Positions 1 through 7,857 of a stretch of DNA of 8,330 bases are shown piece after piece. The stretch covers positions 1 through 8,330 of the forward strand of contig SKVE01000175.1 of NCBI GenBank assembly GCA_007129635.1, read 5' to 3'. Positions within the stretch are counted from its first letter, which is position 1. The number at the start of each line of letters is the position of its first letter. Position numbers and translations under genes: made by a program. The notes beneath the pieces were generated by a model. It made no database searches and was not told the DNA's origin. It saw nothing but the letters and a program-made list of their open reading frames with translations. Source of the stretch: Planctomycetaceae bacterium. GTDB lineage: Bacteria; Planctomycetota; Planctomycetia; Pirellulales; Pirellulaceae.

Positions 1-2854
1 GAAGGTCCGCGTCCGACATCGACTGGGTGAATTCGGCAGTGGCTTGATGGACATAAGCCGAAAACGCCGCGCCACCGGGCCAGTCCCGGATCTGTTGGAA
101 GAAGTTCAGGATGCGCATTTGCTGTTCGGGGTTCCAGTCCCCGACCAGCGACCCCAAATGGAATGCCAGATCCAATTTGTCGGTTCCGGGAATGTGATCG
201 TCATCCATCCACTCCATCGCCCGTTCTTGCATGCCGGGGATCTTCAAGAAGGCCACCAGACGAATCAGTTCTCGGTTCATGGAAGTATCGGTCGCCGGGA
301 ACTCGGCAGCCACCTGAGCCCGCAGTGGCTGTAATTCGTCCAGGGGAACCTGGTCGTTCACCAGCGCGACCTGCACGGCTCGCAACAGCCCCAGGAAATC
401 CTGGTCGGTCATGAACGTTTCCATGGTGGCCCCGGCCCTGTCCAGAACCAACCTGACATGCTCGGGGGTCGGGTCCGCAGCCATCAACGCCAAGCTGCCC
501 TGAATCAGCAGCCGATGATCGTCGCTGGCCAGCAGCCGATCGCGCCAGAAATCGGGGGGCAAGCTCTCCAGCAAGCGTCGCGCCGCGAGCGTTTCGACAG
601 CGTCGTCCGATTGCAGCAGAGGAATCAAAGCGTCCACGGGCGGATGTTCGCCGCATTGCAATAAGGCTTCGCAGGCCTGCCGACGGACTCGAGCATCTTC
701 ATCGGCCAGCAAGTGGACCAGCATGGAACCGGTCTGCTGGTCGGCATGGAGGCCCATCCATTGAGCCGCTTTGCTGCGAACTCGAGCGTCCGGGTCTTGC
801 GCCATGCGGATCAACAGTTCCGCAGGCGGCGTTGGTCCGTACAATTGCAGCAGATCGAGCGCCCGCAGGCGATATTGCCAGGGATTGGCGGCACTGGCTG
901 CCACAGCGGGCAGCAATTGATCCCAATCGTCGCCCAGTTCTTTCTTCAAGGTCGCAACGCGTTGGCGAGCCCAGGCCGAATTCATCTGCGGGTGACGGAT
1001 CACGGCATCCAGCCCTTGTCCCCAGTCGGTCGCGCCGGGGGTAGGCGGTCCTTCCCACATGACGCGATACAGACCGCCTGAGTCGCCACCGTCACCCGTG
1101 ACAAAATACAAGTGGCCGTCAGGGCCAACGTCCAGACCGCGAATGCTCTTTACGTCGTGCTCGACAAACACGGCGCGCCCGACTGTGAAGCTCGCGCCGC
1201 TGGGCTCGAATGTGAAAACCGCGATCTGGCCGTTCCATCGATCGGCGACAAACAACGCGTCGTGATAGGGCGTAGGAAATTCGTAATGTTGGTAGAACAC
1301 CATGCTGGTCGGTGCTTCGCGACCGGTCTCCATCACGGCCGGAATACGATCGGGATAGTAATCCGGCCATCGAGTACACACAGGTCGCCAACCGAATTCG
1401 GCGCCTGCGGTCACATGATAGAGCGATGCCGGCTGGTACCACGGAGTCCCCAGATCGGCCTTCTCATCGCCGTCGAACGTGAACAACTGGCCTTCGCGAT
1501 CGAAAGCCAGGGCCTGAGCATTCCTCAACCCTCCCGCCAATACCTCGACACGTTTCGCATCGATATCCATCCGCAAAACGGCTCCGGCGAACGCCTGAGC
1601 CTGTTCACCGTCTTGACCCGGGACATCGAATCGCGGTTCGATCAGATGGCCCTCGCAAGAATTGTGATAGGGACCCTCACGATCGATTTGTGGTGGCAGT
1701 TTGGTACGGTGTCCGACCACCACGTACAACAGGCCATCACTGCCCAACGTCAAACTGTGCGGCCCGGCCTCGCTTGATTCGGCCGGCAGTTTCAGCAGCA
1801 ACTGTACCTGGTCTATTCGACCATCACGATTCTGATCGCGCAGCCGATAAAGTCCGCGGCCTTCCGGACCATCGCCCGTCACGAACACGTAGCCGTTCAG
1901 GCACAAGAGTCCATGGCAATTTTGGACCTGGTCGCTGTACGGCCGAACGCTATTGGGTCTTCCATCGCCATTGCTGTCGTGGATCAACAGCAACCCGCCC
2001 CCTTCACGTGACGCGATGATATGCCCGAATTCGTTGAACGTCAAAGCGATCAGCGATCCCGTCGCTCGGTGGTCCAGCAGACGTTGGACGGCGAAATCGA
2101 TGGGGACTCGGAACAAGGGTTCCTGCGAAGTTTCATCGGCTCGGTCCGAAACCACGGCTCGCCTGGCCGGCCGCCCCGCATCCACGACCTCGGCTGGCGC
2201 CGCCGCCCGGTCCGTCTCGGCGATCTCCGATCCTGCCGAGTTCGAACGCGGATCGTCCAGCAGCGTGCGACGAGCTGCCGAAGGGCTCGGATCGTCTTCG
2301 CGGTCCGCCAGAACCTGCTCGTCTTGAGACGCCTCCGGCCCCCAAGCTCCCAGTTGTTCAGCGGCTTGCCAGCGGCCATCGTTATACAAGGGAGTATACC
2401 AGAATGGCAGCGGTCGCGCGTTGGTCACCCAGGTGTCATCCGAGACGAACACATGCGTTTTGCCGGTAGCGTCGATGATTTCGATGCGAGCGGCCAAAGC
2501 CGCCGTAGCGTCTTCCGCTTGGTCCACTCGGATCGCGACCAGATTGCGGCCTCGATTCAAGAACCGCGAGACTTCGTGATGTTCCCAGGGGTCGGTCGAT
2601 ACGCCGGAAGCAACTCGCCGCCCATTGACGTACAGCTCGTAGCGACCAGCCGTTGCCACCACCACATTGCCTTGGCGAACCGTGGAAACCTGAAACACCT
2701 TGCGGAAATGGCAGGATTTCGACGCACCGAGAAGACCGGACGGATTCGGCGTCCAGATCCACTGAGCCTCCGGTTCGGCCGACGAGGCAGAGGCGAGCAA
2801 TAGCCCGAACGTCAAAACAATCGACAAAAGACTCACAGACCCTGACAGTCGCAT
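1..2854 (-). CDS. Large exported protein: rhamnosidase-type beta-sandwich + sorbosone-dehydrogenase-like propeller + HEAT repeats (3' end off window)
   Basis: The minus-strand frame is open without a stop from the ATG at 2854 to the left edge (951 codons visible), so the C-terminus is missing. AAAAGGG lies 6 nt before this ATG, and a Sec signal peptide (MRLSGSV.., hydrophobic VLTFGLLLA, likely cut after SSA at residue 26) begins there; both support this start. Residues about 30-172 (WIW near 32-34, FRKVF, YELYVNG near 72-78, DDTW, YNDGRWQ) resemble the N-terminal beta-sandwich of alpha-L-rhamnosidases. Residues 173-252 are a charged, Ala/Asp/Arg-rich linker. Residues about 255-600 resemble the sorbosone-dehydrogenase-like propeller common in planctomycete proteins (GTPWYQP, HVTAGAEFGWRP, CTRWPDYYP), with two DxNxDG calcium-binding-like loops at 293-301 and 340-348. 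Residues about 650-765 are HEAT-like (DPDARVRSKAAQWMG, EDARVRRQA), then more helices. Relatives usually end in a CxxCH cytochrome c domain, which is not visible here. Probable role: periplasmic or surface sugar-related redox protein; substrate unknown. Confidence 0.85.
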   Translation of the reverse strand, partial: MRLSGSVSLLSIVLTFGLLLASASSAEPEAQWIWTPNPSGLLGASKSCHFRKVFQVSTVRQGNVVVATAGRYELYVNGRRVASGVSTDPWEHHEVSRFLNRGRNLVAIRVDQAEDATAALAARIEIIDATGKTHVFVSDDTWVTNARPLPFWYTPLYNDGRWQAAEQLGAWGPEASQDEQVLADREDDPSPSAARRTLLDDPRSNSAGSEIAETDRAAAPAEVVDAGRPARRAVVSDRADETSQEPLFRVPIDFAVQRLLDHRATGSLIALTFNEFGHIIASREGGGLLLIHDSNGDGRPNSVRPYSDQVQNCHGLLCLNGYVFVTGDGPEGRGLYRLRDQNRDGRIDQVQLLLKLPAESSEAGPHSLTLGSDGLLYVVVGHRTKLPPQIDREGPYHNSCEGHLIEPRFDVPGQDGEQAQAFAGAVLRMDIDAKRVEVLAGGLRNAQALAFDREGQLFTFDGDEKADLGTPWYQPASLYHVTAGAEFGWRPVCTRWPDYYPDRIPAVMETGREAPTSMVFYQHYEFPTPYHDALFVADRWNGQIAVFTFEPSGASFTVGRAVFVEHDVKSIRGLDVGPDGHLYFVTGDGGDSGGLYRVMWEGPPTPGATDWGQGLDAVIRHPQMNSAWARQRVATLKKELGDDWDQLLPAVAASAANPWQYRLRALDLLQLYGPTPPAELLIRMAQDPDARVRSKAAQWMGLHADQQTGSMLVHLLADEDARVRRQACEALLQCGEHPPVDALIPLLQSDDAVETLAARRLLESLPPDFWRDRLLASDDHRLLIQGSLALMAADPTPEHVRLVLDRAGATMETFMTDQDFLGLLRAVQVALVNDQVPLDELQPLRAQVAAEFPATDTSMNRELIRLVAFLKIPGMQERAMEWMDDDHIPGTDKLDLAFHLGSLVGDWNPEQQMRILNFFQQIRDWPGGAAFSAYVHQATAEFTQSMSDADL

Positions 2855-3091
2855 GGCAGGCCCTTTTCGGCGAAATAGCGATTCGGAGGTCCCCGGCCCG
2901 ACAGAGCGGTCGTGCAAAACCCCGATGGTGAAAAAAGCATCTCGCGCAACGACGGGCCTTGTGTATTGTCCGCTGAGGCCTCAACCAGGCCCCGCCGTCG
3001 CGCTCGAGCGAAAGTTATCATCCAGGCCAGTTTCATAGCAACATGGATTCTTCGAGATTTCGCCCAAATTCCGCCGATTAGCAGTGCTAGC

Positions 3092-3105
3092 GTCCGTAGC
3101 CGGAC
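3092..3105. promoter_or_regulatory. Inverted repeat abutting the -35 box (candidate operator)
   Basis: GTCCG-TAGC-CGGAC is a perfect 5-bp inverted repeat with a 4-nt centre. Its last base is the first base of the -35 hexamer of the rightward promoter. A protein bound here could contact or block RNA polymerase. Short palindromes are common in GC-rich DNA, so this may be chance. Confidence 0.25.
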
Positions 3106-3134
3106 TGACATATTGTGCGAAAATCGGATATAAT
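3105..3134 (+). promoter_or_regulatory. Sigma70-type promoter for the HzsA-like/FAD oxidoreductase operon
   Basis: The -35 box CTGACA (3105-3110) matches TTGACA at 5 of 6 bases. The -10 box at 3129-3134 is a perfect TATAAT. The spacer is 18 bp. Transcription should begin near 3141, giving a leader of about 48 nt before the ATG at 3189. The position just upstream of a large gene with a strong Shine-Dalgarno sequence supports the call. No start site has been measured. Confidence 0.65.
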
Positions 3135-3137
3135 TCC

Positions 3138-3149
3138 GTGGTTGACCAC
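3138..3149. promoter_or_regulatory. Palindrome over the predicted transcription start (candidate operator)
   Basis: GTGGT-TG-ACCAC is a perfect 5-bp inverted repeat with a 2-nt centre and spans the predicted +1 near 3141. Repressor operators often sit at this place. No regulator gene is in the window to pair with it. Confidence 0.3.
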
Positions 3150-3170
3150 ATTCATTGCGATTGAACGTAA

Positions 3171-3180
3171 GGGGGAGGGG
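3171..3180 (+). promoter_or_regulatory. Strong Shine-Dalgarno sequence for the HzsA-like gene
   Basis: The run GGGGGAGGGG contains GGAGG and ends 8 nt before the ATG at 3189. It fixes this ATG as the start, in agreement with the signal peptide that begins there. Confidence 0.7.
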
Positions 3181-3188
3181 CCGATCCC

Positions 3189-6167
3189 ATGAAGAACAAT
3201 CAATGCTGGATTGCTTGGTACGCGATCACCATCCTGCTGACCTGCGGGCTCGTGGCGCGGGCCGATTCGCCGGAGTTCACGGAGGTGGCTGATTCGCTAC
3301 GACCGTTGATCCAGGCGGATTGGGCTCTGCAGGATCTGGCGTTATCCGCTAACGATGAGTCAGGCGCAGCATCAGCGGTCGGGAAATCGTCCCAGCCGGT
3401 GACCACCGCCGAAGATGCTGCGGGCGGTTGCAACGGGATCAAGACCGGCTTGTGGGGCTTTCATGTGGCCAGCGGCCAGCAGGATCCCTGGTGGCAAGTC
3501 GATCTGGGCCGCGAGTACCTGTTGGATCGAGTGGTCGTCTACAATCGATGTGGCTCAACCGCCGCAAGAACCAGACAACTGCAGATCCTGGTCGCTGGCA
3601 GTGACGGCGAAACTGGCGAGCAAACGTTCCGCAAGGTCTATCAGCACGATGGTACGACGTTCTCCGGGGTGGAGCAACAACCGCTGGTCGTCCGTTTCGA
3701 TTCGCAGCCGGTCACCGCTCGCGTGGTTCGACTTCGAGTTCCCGGACGGTGTTCGATGGCGTTGGACGAAGTCGAGGTGTACGCGGTTGACGACCCTGAA
3801 AAGAATATCGCCTTGAATCAACCGGCCGACCAGGTCAGCGTCAGCCAGTACTCGCGACGCGGCACGATGAGCGACGCCGAGTTCCGGCAGTTGGGCTTTA
3901 CCCCGCTGGTGGCTCGCGCGACAGACTCGTCGTCAGCACACGATGATCCGACCGATGACGAAGGGTTGGGGCAACGGGTGGGGCCACTGCTGCAGCAGGC
4001 CGAGCGGCTGGTGGACCGGATTAGCTTGATCGATTCTGAGGAGCTGGCACCGTTGCGCGAGCAGCGCGATGCCCTGCAGGACCGCTGGCAGCAGCTTGAA
4101 TCAACCGGCGACGCAACCGGGACGCAGCGACGCGAGTTGTACATGGCAGCTCGCGACCTGAAACGCCGTATCGCCTTTCGTAACCCGCGGCTGAACATCG
4201 ACCGACTGCTGTTCCTGAAACGTCACGATTCGGTCGGCGTGTTCCACATGTGCGATCAGTTCTACGGCTGCAACGCGAAACCGGGCGGTGGACTGTACGT
4301 GCTGGAAGATCCGTTCGGACCCCAGCCGCGGCTGAAGAATTTGCTGCAGGATTCGGTCGTGCAGAACGGACGACTGGCCGGTCAAAAACTGGAAGGAGGA
4401 ACGTTCCTGTCGCCCGAGGTCTCGTGGGACGGACGCACGATCCTGTTCGCCTACAGCCAGGCCGGCGCCTGGGAAAAGTACCAGGGACGCGAGGCGTACG
4501 AGTGGTGTCCCGAGTGCAGTTACCATATCTTCCGAGTTAACGCGGACGGCAGCGAACTGATCCAATTGACCGACGGGCCGCACAACGACTTCGATCCCTG
4601 CTTCCTGCCCAATGGCCGGATCGTCTTCATTTCCGAGCGTCGAGGTGGATACTTGCGTTGCGGTCGGCACTGTCCGGTTTATACCCTGTTTTCCATGCGT
4701 GATGATGGCAGCGACATCATCTGCTTAAGCTTTCATGAGACTCACGAATGGCAACCCAGCGTGACCAATGATGGGATGATCGTCTACACGCGCTGGGACT
4801 ACGTCGATCGGGACACCAACGTGGCGCATCACAAATGGACTTGCTTTCCGGACGGGCGCGACCCTCGCGCGCTGCATGGCAATTATCCCGAACGGCGCGA
4901 GAGCCGACCGTGGATGGAGATGGATATCCGTGCGATCCCCGATTCCAACAAATTCGTCGCCGTCGCCGCAGCCCATCACGGGCATGCTTTCGGATCGCTG
5001 GTGCTGATCGATCCCCGCATCGAGGACGACAACGCCATGTCCCAGTTAACGCGTCTGACGCCCGAAGTGCCTTTCCCGGAATCCGAAGGATGGCCGATCG
5101 CCGACCATATGGTCTACGGGACACCGTGGCCGCTTAGCGAGGACGATTATCTGTGTGTTTACGACGGCCAGGCCAAGAACCGCGGCATCTATTGGCTGGA
5201 TCGGGACGGCAACCGCGAATTGATCTACCGCGATCCGGAGATCTCGTGCCTGAGCCCCATCCCGCTGCAACCACGCCCCAAGCCGCCGGTCATCGCACCA
5301 CGGACCAGTCAGGCCGCCGAGGACGCGGACAAAGACCAACCTGCGACGATCGCCGTGATGAACATCTACGACGCCGATTTTTCCTGGCCGCCAGAAACAC
5401 GGATCGAGGCCTTGCGCATCATCCACGTGCTGCCGAAGACCACCGCGCCGCCCAACCAGCCGCGGATCGGCGCGGCGAATCAGACGAACGCCCGAGCGGT
5501 GCTGGGGACCGTGCCCGTGGAATCGGATGGCAGCGTCTACTTCCACGCACCGGTTGGCAAGCCCATCTATTTCCAGGCGATCGACCAGCACGGTACGGCC
5601 GTGCAATCGATGCGATCCGCCACCTACGTTCATCCGGGCGAACAACTGGTATGCCTGGGCTGCCACGAACGCAAGCACGATACGCCTGAGTTTACCGGCA
5701 GTTTGCCGCTGGCCATGCGGCGCGACCCGTCCCCGGTTCGACCGGATGTCGATGGCAGCAACCCGTTCAACTACGTGCGGCTGGTTCAACCGGTGCTCGA
5801 TCGCCACTGCGTCGATTGCCATCAACAGCAGAACGCCTTGGATCTGAGCGGACTGCCGAGCCTGGCCCACGGCTGGACTCGCTCGTATACCAACCTGGCC
5901 GAGAAGTACGGATTCTACTTTCATGTCAGCAACGGCTCGATTCGCCAACCGATTCATGGTGGCAGCCGCACGACGGCCGGGGAATTCGGAGCCCGAGCCG
6001 CCCCGCTGCAGAAATTCCTGACGCCGGAACACTACGAAGTCCAGCTTCCCCCGGAAGATTTGCACCGGATCAACCTGTGGCTGGACGCCAACAGCGAATT
6101 CTACGGCGCGTACGAAGACACCGAAGCCCAGGCTCGCGGCGAACTCGTTTACCCATCCTTGCGATAA
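3189..6167 (+). CDS. Exported diheme HzsA-related (hydrazine synthase alpha-like) protein with discoidin-like N-terminus
   Basis: 992 residues, ATG to TAA. A Sec signal peptide (KNNQCWIAWYAITILLTCG, cut near VARA-D) is followed by an F5/8-type-C (discoidin)-like beta-sandwich at about 60-200 (PWWQVDLG at 100-107, ALDEVEVY at its end). A predicted coiled coil spans 262-328. From residue 338 a propeller resembles the alpha subunit of hydrazine synthase and the 'HzsA-related' family of planctomycetes: DRLLFLKRH, C355/C361 before KPGGG, CPEC at 440-443, CGRHC at 491-495, HETHEW at 516-521. TolB-like blade motifs (NADGSELIQLTDGP) recur. Two c-type heme sites follow: CLGCH at 822-826 and CVDCH at 874-878. 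The C-terminus ends with a typical NLWLDANSEFYG segment. Both hemes imply attachment outside the cytoplasmic membrane. Probable role: electron-transfer or redox protein linked to the downstream flavoenzyme. True hydrazine synthesis is not implied: no HzsB or HzsC gene is next to it. The function of non-anammox homologues is, to my knowledge, unknown. Family call is from memory of motifs. Confidence 0.85.
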   Translation: MKNNQCWIAWYAITILLTCGLVARADSPEFTEVADSLRPLIQADWALQDLALSANDESGAASAVGKSSQPVTTAEDAAGGCNGIKTGLWGFHVASGQQDPWWQVDLGREYLLDRVVVYNRCGSTAARTRQLQILVAGSDGETGEQTFRKVYQHDGTTFSGVEQQPLVVRFDSQPVTARVVRLRVPGRCSMALDEVEVYAVDDPEKNIALNQPADQVSVSQYSRRGTMSDAEFRQLGFTPLVARATDSSSAHDDPTDDEGLGQRVGPLLQQAERLVDRISLIDSEELAPLREQRDALQDRWQQLESTGDATGTQRRELYMAARDLKRRIAFRNPRLNIDRLLFLKRHDSVGVFHMCDQFYGCNAKPGGGLYVLEDPFGPQPRLKNLLQDSVVQNGRLAGQKLEGGTFLSPEVSWDGRTILFAYSQAGAWEKYQGREAYEWCPECSYHIFRVNADGSELIQLTDGPHNDFDPCFLPNGRIVFISERRGGYLRCGRHCPVYTLFSMRDDGSDIICLSFHETHEWQPSVTNDGMIVYTRWDYVDRDTNVAHHKWTCFPDGRDPRALHGNYPERRESRPWMEMDIRAIPDSNKFVAVAAAHHGHAFGSLVLIDPRIEDDNAMSQLTRLTPEVPFPESEGWPIADHMVYGTPWPLSEDDYLCVYDGQAKNRGIYWLDRDGNRELIYRDPEISCLSPIPLQPRPKPPVIAPRTSQAAEDADKDQPATIAVMNIYDADFSWPPETRIEALRIIHVLPKTTAPPNQPRIGAANQTNARAVLGTVPVESDGSVYFHAPVGKPIYFQAIDQHGTAVQSMRSATYVHPGEQLVCLGCHERKHDTPEFTGSLPLAMRRDPSPVRPDVDGSNPFNYVRLVQPVLDRHCVDCHQQQNALDLSGLPSLAHGWTRSYTNLAEKYGFYFHVSNGSIRQPIHGGSRTTAGEFGARAAPLQKFLTPEHYEVQLPPEDLHRINLWLDANSEFYGAYEDTEAQARGELVYPSLR

Positions 6168-6227
6168 ACACTCTAAACTCGGGCATCCTTCCTGTTCTTT
6201 TCACGTCAAACCGCATGGAGATCCGCG

Positions 6228-7577
6228 ATGAAACGTCGTGATTTATTGAAAGCCGCGTCTGCTACGGCCGGAGCCTTGGCTGTCAGTCCGTTGGTGGCTC
6301 GCGCCCAGCGCGTGTCGGATGTCGGCAGCCGGAAGACCGATGTTTTGGTGATCGGCGGTGGCACCGCCGGTTGTATCGCTGCCCTGCAAGCGGCTCGCGC
6401 CGGGGCTCGAACCACCCTGATCGAGATGGGCAGCCAACTGGGCGGTACGACCACCACGGGCGGAGTCAGTTTTCCGGGCTTGTTTCATGCTTGGGGCAAG
6501 CAGGTGATCGCCGGGATCGGATGGGAGCTGGTGCAGGAGGCGGTCCGATTGGATGGCGGCCAAATGCCCGATTTCAGCCGTCCGCCGGCGCGACACTGGC
6601 AGCACCAGGTGCGGATCAACGGCCCGTTGTACGCGGCCTTGTTGGAAGAAGCCTGTTTGCAGGCAGGAGTCTCGCTGGGTTACTACCAGTTTCCCCTGTC
6701 CGCGACGGCCACCGAGGATGGTTGGACCCTCGAAATCGTCGGCAAAGGCCTGAGGTACCCCATCGTCTGTCGGCAACTGATCGATTGTACAGGCGGCGCC
6801 GACATCGTCGGACTGGCCGGATTCTCGCGAATGCGTGAAGAGACCATACAACCGGGAACCCTGATCTTTCGGCTGGGCGGGTACAACGTCGCCGACCTGG
6901 ATGCCGACGAGATTCAGCGACGTTTCTTGCAAGCGCTGGCCGATGGCGAATTGGAACACAGCGACACTCGAGGACCACGGCGATTTGTCGGTTTTCTGGC
7001 CGGCGGTGGCGACAATGCACAACACGTGCTGGACGCGGATTCCTCGACAGCCGACTCGCAGACGCAGGCCAACATCGCCGGTCGCCGTTCGGTGCTGCGG
7101 CTGATCCGCTTCATCCGCAGCTTGCCGGGCTGCGAGCGTGCCCAGGTCCAGCGGATGATGCAAGAAACGGCGGTCCGAGAAACCTATCGGATCGTTGGCC
7201 AGGCGACGATCACCCACGACGATTACACCTCCGGTCGGCATTTCGATGATGCGGTGTGCTATTCGTTCTATCCCATCGATCTGCACGATCGGGATGGCGT
7301 GGTCCCCAAGCCGTTGACGCCCGGCACCGTGCCGACGGTGCCGCTGGGTGCGTTCGTGCCCCAGGGCAGTCGTCATCTGCTAGTGGCAGGCCGCAGCGTT
7401 TCGAGCGACCGACTGGCCAATTCCGCGCTCCGCGTCCAAGCCTCGTGCATGGCCATGGGCCAAGCTGCCGGGGCAGCGGCCGCGTTGGCCATCCAAAACG
7501 CCACCACCCCGGCCGCCGTCGATCGGACCGAACTCCACGAGCTGCTCAAGCAACACAACGCGATCGTCCCCGGCTGA
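6228..7577 (+). CDS. Tat-exported FAD-dependent oxidoreductase (FAD_oxidored family)
   Basis: 449 residues, ATG to TGA; GGAG at 6217-6220 lies 7 nt before the start. The N-terminus has a twin-arginine signal (KRRDLLK, residues 2-8, hydrophobic stretch, AxA-type site A24-R25-A26), so the protein is probably exported folded with its cofactor. The FAD-binding Rossmann motif VIGGGTAG (G43, G45, G48) follows, with E66 at the end of the second strand to bind the ribose. The stretch LGGTTTTGG (71-79) and the C-terminal block LVAGRS...ALRV...MGQAAGAAAALA (about 385-423) are typical of the family that also includes many planctomycete 'FAD-dependent oxidoreductases'. Length is at the short end but complete. 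It lies 60 bp after the HzsA-like gene with no terminator between, so an operon is likely; the diheme protein is its plausible electron acceptor. The substrate cannot be read from the sequence. Confidence 0.9.
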   Translation: MKRRDLLKAASATAGALAVSPLVARAQRVSDVGSRKTDVLVIGGGTAGCIAALQAARAGARTTLIEMGSQLGGTTTTGGVSFPGLFHAWGKQVIAGIGWELVQEAVRLDGGQMPDFSRPPARHWQHQVRINGPLYAALLEEACLQAGVSLGYYQFPLSATATEDGWTLEIVGKGLRYPIVCRQLIDCTGGADIVGLAGFSRMREETIQPGTLIFRLGGYNVADLDADEIQRRFLQALADGELEHSDTRGPRRFVGFLAGGGDNAQHVLDADSSTADSQTQANIAGRRSVLRLIRFIRSLPGCERAQVQRMMQETAVRETYRIVGQATITHDDYTSGRHFDDAVCYSFYPIDLHDRDGVVPKPLTPGTVPTVPLGAFVPQGSRHLLVAGRSVSSDRLANSALRVQASCMAMGQAAGAAAALAIQNATTPAAVDRTELHELLKQHNAIVPG

Positions 7578-7857
7578 GCGCCCGGCCGGAAGACTCTTGT
7601 CAATCAAGGTGGCGTTATCCGAAGTCTTGCCCCTGTCTGTCTTCGTTGGCAAGAATACTACCTGGCAAGAATATTCCGATCCGGCTCATTCCGGCACAAA
7701 GTTCGACACGACCGTGGCCTGACGGACCTGGCGGGAATCTGGATCCCACACTCGGAGGCAGACCTGGACCCCTCGTAGCCGGCGCTGGTAGGGCGGCGAC
7801 GTTTCACGCTGGACGCCATCGTGTCGATAGGTGGGTGGCACCTTTCAACCTACGTGG
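7578..7857. other. Non-coding region after the operon; short repeats, no clear terminator
   Basis: No gene with a credible start or domain is seen. TGGCAAGAATA occurs twice (7647-7657 and 7663-7673), 16 bp apart in register. TCTTGCC at 7625-7631 can pair with GGCAAGA at 7648-7654 (7-bp stem, 16-nt loop) or with the second copy at 7664-7670. No T-run follows, so it is not a standard intrinsic terminator, although it is the best hairpin after the flavoenzyme gene. A smaller hairpin AGGTG-GGTGG-CACCT lies at 7829-7843. Confidence 0.5.

Larger units (their letters stand above)
2855..3188. other. Divergent intergenic region between the two large exported genes
   Basis: No gene is supported in these 334 bases. 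They separate a leftward and a rightward gene, so they should hold both promoters. The rightward promoter is clear (listed separately). For the leftward gene I see only a weak candidate: TTGCTA (3041-3036) and GATAAC (3019-3014) on the minus strand with a 16-bp spacer, each matching 4 of 6 consensus bases. A small hairpin-forming repeat, GGCCT-CAACC-AGGCC, lies at 2977-2991. The leftward 5' leader would be about 150 nt if the weak promoter is real. Confidence 0.6.

Noticed and set aside
2021..2803. Plus-strand open frame (260 codons) opposite the N-terminal part of the leftward gene
   Set aside because: The minus-strand frame is open for 951 codons with signal peptide and family motifs, so this is a shadow.
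2855..2984. Longer N-terminus of the leftward gene from an upstream start
   Set aside because: The frame stays open upstream for some codons, but the signal peptide and the AAAAGGG ribosome site fit the ATG at 2854.
3014..3041. Minus-strand promoter TTGCTA - 16 bp - GATAAC for the leftward gene
   Set aside because: Each box matches only 4 of 6 consensus bases, which is expected by chance in a 334-bp region; mentioned only as a weak candidate.
5046..6065. Long minus-strand open frame (339 codons) opposite the HzsA-like gene
   Set aside because: It is antisense to a clearly coding region with domain motifs; GC-rich DNA often leaves such frames open. No recognisable domain or start signal.
6243..7376. 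Long minus-strand open frame (377 codons) opposite the FAD oxidoreductase gene
   Set aside because: Antisense shadow of a well supported gene with Rossmann and Tat motifs; its own translation shows no domain.
3189..7577. Anammox hydrazine synthase locus
   Set aside because: Only an alpha-like protein is present, with an extra N-terminal domain and a His at the expected Tyr ligand position. No beta or gamma subunit, hydrazine dehydrogenase or related gene is in the window.
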